DNA from: Hemicentrotus pulcherrimus
Lineage: Eukaryota; Echinodermata; Echinoidea; Camarodonta; Strongylocentrotidae
Assembly (NCBI GenBank): GCA_003118195.1
Contig: BEXV01000306.1
Coordinates: 81,372-104,642 of the forward strand
Length of the DNA: 23,271 nt
Reading direction: 5' to 3'
The position numbers were made by a program, and so were the translations under genes. Below are positions 9,201 to 21,200 of the stretch, piece by piece (within the stretch, counting starts at the first letter, position 1; each line of letters begins with the position of its first letter). The notes under the pieces were generated by a model. It was not told where the DNA came from. It saw only the letters and a program-made list of their open reading frames with translations, and made no database searches.

Positions 9201-12200
9201 TGTCTTGAGTAAGTTATTAGATAAGTGCGCTTGATAAGTATTTATTTATTATTATTGTACCTTTTTCCTTTGCACCAGCAGAGCATAGATATCGCTAGGA
9301 CGATGATGGCCAGGATGCTAAAGCTCACGGACAGACCGATGATCAAGGCAGCTTTATAAAAAGAAAGAAAAATAGAATAATAAAAGTAAATTTTCAAACA
9401 TTAAAAAGAGGTACTAAGAGGGGAATAGAAAAATAGAAAAAGTAGAGGTAACATAGAAAAAGGGAGGGAGGAAGAGAGGGGGAGGGAGAGAGGGAGAGAG
9501 AGAGAGGGAGAAAGAGAGAAATGTAAAGATCAGGGTCCGCTGCATAAAACCATGGACCTACTACAAATGGACATTCAATGTGATTCTTTCTTTGATCCAA
9601 TGATAGTCACCGCCTTCTGATTATGTGGATTTTAATGAGAGTATTCAGCTGTTTTAACAATAACGACTATTTTTCATTGGAAGGAGCTAGCTCGGTAAGC
9701 TGGTAATATGAGTTTGTGCTTACTGTTATCTTCAGGAGATCCCTGAGTAGCTTTAGGCGTTTGTCTCTCTACTGTCGTTTCCTCTGCCTGTGCTGTAGTG
9801 ATATGTGCCTCAGTCCTTGCTCTGGTAGACCGTACTGAAATAAAAATGATAGTTTTATAGTAATATTCTGATTTCTCTTACTATCCATCATCAATTGGTT
9901 TATTGTTGCATATTGTTTCCATTGATAGTCATAAATTAATAGCAACGGTCTTATGATATCAAATAACATGTACAGTATATGTTCCAGTCATCTTTCCCCT
10001 TTAAATTTGTCTTTTCTTACTTCATAGGGAGACACTGTCTCCCTTTAACCTATACAAGCACAAAAAGGTTCATGCTTACGCTGCATAGCCCATTAATCTC
10101 ATGTTATATCTTATGCACACATTCATCGAGTCTGTAACTTAGTTTCTTCAACCTTTTTGGATTTCTATACAATACTATGTACTGTATTGAGAAATGTATC
10201 AATTTTCAATATCACATTAATCTTCATGAACATCTATATTTCCTAAGATGATATAGCAATCAATAAATCAAATATCAAAGAGGATAACATTTATATGGTG
10301 ATTTTGTTATTGCAAGTGGTTCCTAGTTGAGTAGTACTCTTTGGGATAAAAAAGAAAAAACAGTTATTAGGGGCCCGGGGTGACCGTGCCCCCCCCCCCA
10401 CTCTCAGCTATGCAAATAGCCTACATTGTACATAATGTAATCGCAATTAATAAATCAATTATCAATTTTCTAAGAAGATAACAAAAATGTTTTGTTTACC
10501 GGTAGTAGGTGGTAGGCCTACTGGAGTAGTAAACATTGGGAGACTGCTTGCTGATGTTCGGCAGTCAGGAGTAAAGGTGGTATCATCGATGGCTAAGACA
10601 CTCCATGACCCTTCACCTTTGACCCCCTCTATGATGACCTAAAATTCACAAACAGTGTATTGGTTAAAACACCAATTATCACATAATTTCATGAAAATAA
10701 ATTCAGTCATAATATCTGTTATCATTGTTAAACTTTACAGTATTTCATGTCACTTCAGTTGGAAAAATTCGGGAATCCTTTCAAAACTTTCTAGAAGATA
10801 ATATTAAAGCTTGGCTTTGTCAAAATTACGGTATAATAGAAATGTTATTATAATTTCCTATGGTGGCAGAAAGGGTCAAACATGACAAGCTGCAAACGGT
10901 TTCAGAGTTCTAAAAGTTACCTGAAAAATATCATCGCTGTCCAAAGTAATATGGTTAAACATGACAAGCTGCAAACGGTTTCAGAGTTTTAAAAGTTACC
11001 TGGAAAATATCATCGCTGTCCAGAGTGATGACTTGCTTCATCCACATTAACCCTCGATCACCAGAGTCTGTCCATCTTGACAATAGAGGGCCTCCTACCC
11101 ATGTGCGAGTATACACATTCAGTGTGCCACCGGTGATGCCGCTCATGTAGTAGTAGAATCGCATCTGTTTATCACAGAGGTAAAACGTTTGTTTTTCATG
11201 TAAATGAGTCTTACTACTTAAAGGGATCGTGTAAAATGTTAAATCTGAGATACACGGCCCTACATGTTATCAGTGTCTGTGATATGGTGTAATATTGAAG
11301 CCCTAAAAAAATTGCGCTTCAAAATGATCAAGAAGTAAAAATCTTTGAGTGACCGGTTTTACCATACTCGTTTTCCCCAATAGACTGTAGTGTTATGAAA
11401 ACCGTCAGGCGAACGGTTTTCAAAATTTGTAATTCCAATCATAAATATCTTGATAATCAGACAGGCGATCGGCTTGTAAAAGTCATGGGGTTCCTGACTG
11501 ACCTAAAGGTTTATAATTATCATTGCATCATGAGCTAAATCCAGAATTTTGTTTCAGAATCTGAGACAAATACCGGATCCCTTTAAGACAAGATTGCAAT
11601 CTCAGTTTGCAAATAGTAATGCATTATCTTCTGACTATACCGGAAATTTAAATAGTACAGTGAAACCTGTCTATAAAGACCCCTCAAGGGAGGGAAGAAA
11701 AGTGTACAGGTTTCTTTAGTATATGTTTCAATGACAAACCATATGTAAGGGAAACAAAAAATAAGGTATTTGTAGACAGGTGGTCTTTCTATATAGGTGG
11801 TCACTAAAGCAGGTTCGATTTACATATAGAAGATTAAGCCTCCTTTTTAAAAACAATTCTAATCATTTCAATTCTGCACATCTAATATATATCCCTTATA
11901 AAAAAGAACCATGGTAATCATGTTTTTTTTCTCCAAATTACCACCCAACATGGTAACCATGGTATACTATCAAACAATAATAATGTTTTAAGATAATTTG
12001 GACCCCCAAAAATAATGGTTACCATGGTTCTTTTTTATTATGTCCTTGAAATAATCTTGTTGCATTACATATTTGATGTGTTCATGACCAGTTGCCAGAA
12101 GTGTGAAAATGTGGTAGGAAGAAATCACTTGAATGCTTGAGCCTGAGCCATTATCACCTAGGCTTGGCTATATAAAGCCGCAGTAATAATGTGATTTTAG

Positions 12201-15200
12201 GGCACTTAGGGAGAAAACTATTAATACTGATGAGGCTAGTCCAGGTAAACAAGGCATATACCGGTAGCCCTTAGAGACTTCGGTGGTAAGCACTTCAATT
12301 ATAATCACCGTTTTTTNTTAATACTGATGAGGCTAGTCCAGGTAAACAAGGCATATACCGGTAGCCCTTAGAGACTTCGGTGGTAAGCACTTCAATTATA
12401 ATCACCGTTTTTTTAATTAATATTTATAATGTTATTATCGTTATCATCATTATCATTATCATTATTATACTTGTTATCATAATCATCATCGTTATTATCA
12501 AAATTAAACCAAATATTTTGCAACTTACATCATGACAGTGTTCGTCAATGAGGCAATGTTTTGAACAGTTAAGAGACTGGTATAACATTTCAGGGGTAAC
12601 TAACCTGACAGTTGGCATTGGTTGGCTGGATAATGTAGCTACCAAGTTGTGTTATGTCACCTTTAATTGCTTGGTTCGATGGGTCCATGTACATAAAGGA
12701 TCCTGTGGAGAAAAAAAGAAAATAATTTAAGGCTCTTGGGAGCACCAAATTAAAAAGTAATGTTTCTTTTGAGCAAATTCAATAGAAATACACTGCAGAA
12801 CCAAATGTCTTACACTCTATCCAATTTGCTGAAGTACTCAGGGGATCTAACTTGCAGAACATGATTGATAATTAATGCCTATTTTCAGAAAGATATGAAT
12901 TCTTTTAAAACTTGACATAAGTTCAAAGCTCTATAGCTATTCTGCAAATGTACATGTACAAATGTATGGATTTTAACATCAGAACTGCACCCAGATTTGA
13001 GAGCAGTATAACAATCTCTAAAAAAATACAGCTTCATTATAGGATAAAAGGTTCTAGAAACGAAATTAAATTAGACGAAAAAGGGATATTGTTTTTGCTT
13101 TACCATCGCCTGAATCGAGGGTGTGGTCAAAGGTCAAGAGATTCATATCCTGGCCTCGTACTCTCGACCAATCAAAATCATTCTCTGCCATCAAGCTCCA
13201 GACGTCACAGAGACCACTCTCAAAATCACATTGCTTGTAGGAGGCTGAAATGAAACACAGTAACAGGTACGTGAGCATTTGTCTACCGGTACATCAATAT
13301 CCCACTACTTGTAATGGCCAGAATTAAACCGATTGAATCTTTGTGCAACTCAAAAAGTAACTAAAGTTGAAATTGACAACAAACATTCATCATTTCCCAC
13401 TCAAAGACATTTTCAAGTCCTTTCGTTTTCAGGGAAGTTTTAAATTAGCATTAACTTTCAAATGCTGTTGGGATTTAACCTTTTCATTTTTTTTTTTGAC
13501 CTGCAAATGGGACATACTGCCCTTAATCAAGATGCAAAAATTGGAGACAAGAAGTGAGATGTAATTACTACTTGCTTCACCCTTAGTACTTTATGCATGA
13601 TATTCCTAATTCTAGTCATACAATCTATTTCGTTGATAGCAATGGATAACAACTATTATAGCTGCAAACTTTGTATAAATAAGGGATCAATTCTGTTTTA
13701 GAATGTACACATTACCACAGCATTTTTCATTGCCCTCTCACTTTCTATACCACATCAAAACTATAAATGAGTTTAATTCCAAAAGGAGCTAAATCCATTT
13801 TTGTCACTTTGGAGAAAAAAAGAAATTGTTTACCAGATTTTGTACGGGCGTTATTGGAAAAGTGATATTAGAAGGTGCATTTTTTCATAATTGCTCCCAA
13901 AATTGAGGGAAATTTGTTGTTGTTGAAGCATGGTTACTTTAACCCGTTGACTACTGAATTCACTCATTCCCATAGAGTTAACACAGTGAGCACTCGGCTC
14001 CCGTAGCCAAAGGGTTAAGTGAACAATGTTCTGATATCAATAACTCAATTTTCATCAAAAGTGGATTTGGCTCCTTTTGGAATTAAGCTCTTCATTTAAT
14101 GCAAATGGAAAGTTGGTGCCAGGAGTGGGAACGTCTCACCACAACTTGCTTCATTGTTGCCGTATAGCTATCTGTACAACACTCCTTTGTCAACTCACAC
14201 TAGTGTTTGAATAGCACTAAAAAGAACTTTTCTCTCTTACATCAAAATAGTCATTGTGGTATCAGGATAGGATGAACATTTAGAGTATTTACCGCAACTT
14301 GCTTCATCGTTGCCATTGTCGCTGTCTGTACAGCAGTCCTTTGTGAAGTCACATTGGTCGTCTCTAGGATAGCAATGCTCTGCAGCACACTGGTAGTAAT
14401 TAGATTGACATGGGATGGACGATGGGGACACATCAAAGGCACAGTTATCAAAGCGGATGTCATCGATGGCGTAGCCTCCTGAAGCAGGGGTGGTTTGTTG
14501 GTTACCAGCTTCTATCAAGATCTGTACATGAGGATGGGTAAATGCAGGAGTTTGGGATGGACAAAAAAAAAAGTAAATGGAAAAATTAAGGGAGAGAAAA
14601 AAAGATACAATGAAAGGACAATTATTGAGGCGATGCAGGAATTCAGGATGGGCAAAGAAAAAAGTAAAGGGAAATGAGAAGGGAGAGAAAGAAGATACGA
14701 TGAAAGGACAATTATTGAGGTTAAAATGATCGACCAAGGGCATGTGAAGGAATGTAGGAAGAAACGAGGGTACTGGTTAGAGGCAGATACGGTTTTAGGA
14801 CCAACAAATTTTTACCTCATGCATCTAAGCTGTTTACATCTTACCAACATCATTCAACACACTATGTTCACATATCCTTTCAAAAATTCAGTCTATTTAG
14901 AATGATTAAACTTGAAGCATTGTTTCTGAGCAAAATGGTTTTGCCTACTCTCTCTATCTGTAAGTGCCATATTGATTGACTTTGGCAATCATGCTGTTCC
15001 ACAACCCTCAGCTCCTAGCCTTCTCTATTAGCACCACTCCCAGTCCTTTCACTCCTCTCACTTTAACCTCTTTAGACAGTCCATCCAAAGTTCTTCCCCT
15101 ACTCCTCCTTCCAACAATTTTCCCCATCAAAGCAAGATTCTCTAGGCCTTCTTTAAATACAATGTGGCCCAACCAAAATGTTAAACCTGACCCATTGAAA

Positions 15201-18200
15201 TGAACACTCACATTGAAACTAGACAGGCAGGGCGGTAGGGCAATATTAGCCTGTGTCCACTGTGATGTGATTGCATTGTCCTCATTGATGATCATGAGGG
15301 TTCTATCCACGCCGCCTACTCTGCGCTTCATCTCAAGGTTGCCGTAGGTGGCGCCATAGATGTAGTACCACACAGAGGCTATGCAGTTGGTCCCTGCCTG
15401 CCCAAACTTGGGGCTGATCAAGGATGCAAAGTGGTTTCTGGTGCTGGTCAACCCATCAACAAAGTAGTAGATACCTGAAACAATAATAATAACAATCTGG
15501 ATTCATATAGCGCTTAATCTGGAATGCTCCCCAGGGAGTGGAAAATGTGGGTACATTGCGTTGCGGGTTAGCCTGAATCCGATGGTAATAATATGTACTG
15601 TGCCTAGAAACAAAGTATTAGGCGCATTATAAATGTGAGCTATTATTATCATTATTATTAATACAGATCACCGTCTCTAAGCGATTTACATATATTACCC
15701 TAGTATTCAGATTCATACATACACAATGTCCACTTCCTGGTGAGTATTCCTAACATATGATCACCATGACATTTTATCGCAATTACTAACCAAAAATATA
15801 TCAAAAAAAGGTATTGATGAAATCTGATAGATATACATGTATTCTATGAAAACCCTGATTTGTACAAACTATTGGAGGTGTCTCGCATAGCCTCTCATAA
15901 TGACTGGATATAGGCAGTCAAGGATATGAAATGATAATGATAATGAGTAGATCAGAAAGAAGTATAAATGAAATCTGATATACTTCACTACAAATCTGTT
16001 GGTAAATACTACAGGAAATGCCCCATACTTCCAGTTTCTCTGGAATAGCCAATCATCATGACTTGAGATAAGCCATAAAGGAAATGAAACATCTAACCCA
16101 ACAGTGTAGGAAAAACAAACGTTAAATGTTGAACATGTTGTATGACCTAAGCATGAAAGTGAATAGCATGATCAATGCTGCCCAAATACCCTTTTGTCAC
16201 AAATACGTTTTTTCTTTATTTTTTATTTTTTTGNTTTTGTTAGAACCAATGTGTTTTTATGAACACAAATCAAAGTCACAAGACTTTCATACAATAACTG
16301 CGAATCAGCTTTCATACTTACCCAATGGACTACCACGTGAATGATCCGAGATAGGCCCAGCAAATGTGGCGTCCTCTGAATTATTGAACCTGGACCAGTC
16401 AAAGTTGTCATTAACTCCCTGGGTCCACATACACAGATCATCCTCAAAGTCACACACAGATGCTGCAGAAAATAAAAAGAAGTAAATATTTGATTCAGAG
16501 GCATGTTGATGAGGGCTAGGAATAACTGCATGACTAAACTGTGCAGCCAATCGTTTACATGTCGGAATAGAGTGAATTGAATAGGGGCAAAACTAGTCAA
16601 TATAATGTACAAATTCAAATGCATGAAGTTATGCTTGGCTCAAAAGTGCAAAAGTCACAGCAACATTCAACCCATGTAAATTGGTCTTCATTTAAGAGGA
16701 TTATTTCACAAAGGAAATAGGGTACACATATATTTCAAAATGTGTTGAAAGAAAAATTACAAGAAAGTTTATTTAAAGAAAGAAAAAAAAAAAAATTGTA
16801 CTCAGATACCTAAAGACATGTACCTGTATATACATAAGCAACCCTAAATATTAAGAATTTCCACAAAAACTACCACTATTATACATTACATATAGCATAG
16901 GCTATGAAGAAATGTTGCACACGAGAGCATTACGTCAGGTCAGACAAATGACTGATTCTATTTTGAAAATCAATTTAGATGCTCTCTGATTGCATGACAA
17001 TGACAATGAATATTAATGAATATCAGAGATACTTACGGCAATCTATCTCATCGGAAACATCATCACAATCGTAAATAAAATTACAGAACTTCTCTGAGGC
17101 GATGCATGTACCATCTTTGCAGGCTCTCTCACCGACGTCACAGTGTGGGCTATCTGAAAGGTCAAAGGTCAATACAGACAAGCAATTTCTTATTAGGGAT
17201 GTTATTGTGTGACTTGGAGAACAAATATTTTGGTCGTGAAGATCTCACCATGAACATGACTGACAAAGTGGACAAAATATACAGTTCCTCAGGTAGACAA
17301 AGAAACATCCCTTCACTGTTATTATGTAAAAAGGCGAATATGCATGTGACACCTGTTCTACAAATTTTTACATAATAGTGACAGGATGTTCCTTTGTCTA
17401 CCTGAGGAACTGTATATTTTGTCCGCTTTCATTGTCCATCATGTTCATAGTGTCTGGCATCTCTATGCTGAAAGCCGGAATAGCATTTAATGCCTTTCTA
17501 CATGTAGCTTTCAGCAGACAGATTTCAGAAATAGAGCTTTTCTCTGTGATTCACATGTATATTTAACGCAGTCCTAAAAATCAGACTTCAAATCCCACAG
17601 CTGCCATCATTTTATGCTTATTAGTTCAATGATCAGGAAAATGTCATACATATTACATTATAGTCTGTCTGAGAAAGTACCAATAAAGTCCAAAGAAACC
17701 ACAAGTTGCTCGGTTGCATCTGCATAATTGATATCCCAGACACATTTTTTGTAGGCATTACAAAGAATATAACTTTGGAAGAATCACAAAAATAAGACAT
17801 TTCGTATCAACTAATGGACACTAATACTGATTTAAGACATCAATCAAAATTCTCTAAACAACATAAGGTAACATATTATTGACTGCAAAGAATTGTGGGT
17901 CACAAAACTGATTGTGATTTGACCTGTTGGTGTGACTGATTCAGGTAACGTCTGATCAGGGTCTTTGACGCATCCTGGGGTCATTGTGATGTCATCAAGG
18001 GCTATGCTGTCATCCAGACCTCCAGCGATAGCTTCAAAGTACACCTACAGGAAAAAAGAAAATGGCCTTACAAATTATTTTATAATCATCATTATTATTA
18101 CAATTATTTTTATTATTATTTTTATTATTATTTTTATCAAGTACAGCCTAACGATGGAAGGTAAGAGACCATTCAGTGTTTAGACAATACATCCTTCATT

Positions 18201-21200
18201 ACACGCCCAGCATTGAATGCATGCCGGTCGTAAGCAGGATGGAGATGCTTTTATGCATACAATGTTTGGATGGTGTTAACCGTTAAGTCTGCAATCAGTA
18301 GTACTTGTATCATCTAGTGTTCCTGTACATTTTCGGGGTAGCATCGGTTTGAAACAGAAATAGTGCAGAAACGAGTACAAATGCCTTAGAAAAATGTTCT
18401 TTTTTATCATTATTTTTCTTTAAAATATTCTAGTCCAAGCACTAAGAGCTATTTTGACTCTGTGAGAATTCTTTTCTATCTTTGCATCAAAGTCTGTAAG
18501 CTTGAATCACTGATTGCAGCAATGCCAGCTATTCGATTAGATGGAACAATATGGCAGCTTAAAGTGTAAAATTAGGTGGAAAAGTTGAAGAAAGTTGGTT
18601 GAAGAAATAACACTACTTAATGATGTCTGTAAATATTAATGAAAATGACAACAATTATTTACCTTGAATTTATATCCTGTGTCCATTGGAACAGTGTACT
18701 TAATCCACGCCTCTCCTGTAGATGTTGCCTGTGTCCAGGTCCTTACTGGATCATCATGGGTTGATACTTGGGTCAGGACACTTAGGCGATTCACATTAGC
18801 TCCGTTCATGAAGGCCCAGAAACGAAGCTACAATGGAAAGGCAAATATATCCAATTCTCATGTTCATATTGATGACATTTAGATTAATCTATACATCTTA
18901 CAACACACAGAGTGGGAGAAATGGGAGAAACTAATTTTATTAATTTGTTTAATTATTCCATCCATGTTTTAAACTTAATACAAGGTAGGGGAGAGCAAGA
19001 GACAATGGTAGATATTAGGAAAGAGAGGAAGAAGGGAAGGGATAGGAAAGATATATAATTTAGAGAGAGAGAAAGAGAGAGGGGAGAGAGAGGGAGAGAG
19101 GGAGAGAGATGAGAGAGAAGTGGACAGGAAATTAAAGCTTAAAACCATTAGAAAGATAGAGTAAAGTTAACTTTCATACTTTAATGTAATGAACCCATCT
19201 GCACAATCAAATTTATATGATATGAACGACATATACCGGTAATGAAGTAAATGCTTTATACATCATTGAAATAATAATCCATGACACCAATAACAAATAT
19301 TAAAGTGATACTGAACTGATAAACTTTCTGCCCTCGAGTACTGTTTATTGCATAGTGCCATCTCATTGTCAACTAGCCAATAGTGTTTAACCTAAAACCT
19401 AACTCCCCCTTTTCAGAGGACTCAATGTGAGAAAAAAGAGTGCAGCTACAGAAGCAGAGGATTACAGGACCATACTGCTACAGCTGACCTGAGATGGCGC
19501 TACAGGGGATTTTGCAATAGCATACCTGCCAACATATGAAAATAAGAATTAGGAATTTCTAGCCCGGTATAGATTCAAAATAACAAATCTGTACCCGTAA
19601 CAGGTGTTCGCACATGCAGCGGCAGTGTAACTGGCAATACATGGTTAATCTGTACAAAAAAAGCAAATACAAATTTGCTGTTTGATCATGCAACCATTCA
19701 ATGAACGCAATACATGAACTCTGAAATCACTGCACATGATGAAACAAGATATATTTGGCTTGAGAAAAAAAGAAGAAAAAAAAAAGATCTAAAATATTCA
19801 GAATTTTGAGGTCCTACAAATCCAGAACAACAAAATATTCTGGATCACCAGAACAACAGAATATTCTGGATCATTTTGAAGGGTTGACAGGTATGCAGTA
19901 TGGCTTTATTTGGAGGTGAAGACAGATACTGACCTCACAGTCTCCAGAATTTTGAGTTCCAGAATAAACCAGACCATCCAGCAAAGCCTTCTTGTTTGTG
20001 TCACCTTCGGCAGAGTCCAGGTAGAAGTAATGGCCTGAAATAGAGGTGTTATCAATACTATCATTATTATTATCATTCTCATTATTATAATCCTTATTAT
20101 TGTCATGATTATTGTTATTGATATCATTATTGTTAGGTATTTGGGATTACCTGCAGCTGGAAGTGAACGAGCGAACTGAATCACTGTGACCCTCGGGTCT
20201 CTCATCCAGGTATAACTGATAGGGGGTGTGCAGGTGGACCACTACACCAGGGTATTCCCCTACTCTTATATGAATAGTGCAGGGGGTTGTTAACGTGCAA
20301 AGCAGGAGACTCTCATCTACACACGGTCTCCATTTAACATCCTATCCAAGGGATGGGATGTTTTTTTTAACTGTCACACAACCTGTGTCTATGAAACAAG
20401 AAAGGGGTATGTTATCACGCAATGCAGGCTTCAGTCATTTGAACTCATAATCTTTGGTTTGACAGACAGCCACTTCACCAACTGAGCCAACTAGCCTACA
20501 TGTGTACACATGTAGTCCAAATGAGGACTGTTATGTTGTAGAGAGGATAGATAAATAAACAAACTAAGGGGGTGGGGGTACTTTTTCTTGCTTCGTCGTG
20601 AGAATGACTACAATATTTAAAACCCTTTCTCAACAAATCTTTAAAATACCAGAAGTCCTTTCAAGGACCTCCCTATGAATCCCCCTAAGAAAACCTTTAA
20701 ACCTCACCGGTCTGAACACTCCAAAAAACACTTCTTAGACCCATAATTGCAGGCGTGGTCATTACTACTACCAATCCCCATTTTAATTACCCAACATGTA
20801 GGAGTGGTTATCAGGGAAACCTTCCTGTGGTTACCCTTGCAAACCAAGGGGCCACACTTCTTTGCACTATATATTAACATAAAATCGATGGACACATATG
20901 GGCATGGTCATTACCACTAGCACTTACCAGTTGGATTGCCGTAGGTGTGGTCATCAGAGGGCCCTCCCTCTACCTCACCTTGGAAACCATTAAACCACAC
21001 CCACTCTAGATCATCTTCTGAGTCTTGGCTCCAATCACATAGAGTGCCTGATTCAAAGTCACACATTCTGTATGCACCTGAGGAACACAGAGCAGAGAAA
21101 AGATGATGAGAATATAAGATGGGACAGACTGGATGAATTATGAGGAACAATTTGCCTAAAGCTAATCTTTAGCTGTGGTATGGGTATCGTATGTCGAGAG

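Noticed and set aside
14237..14743. Extended open frame upstream of exon 10 as real coding sequence
   Set aside because: The part before 14521 is a Phe/Pro-rich translation of the 91-bp tandem pyrimidine tract; the MAM frame joins exon 9 at 14521.
20146..20215. Possible extra exon between exons 3 and 4 (about 65 bp with GT donor)
   Set aside because: Not a multiple of three between phase 1 exons, and it lies in the tail of the antisense SINE.
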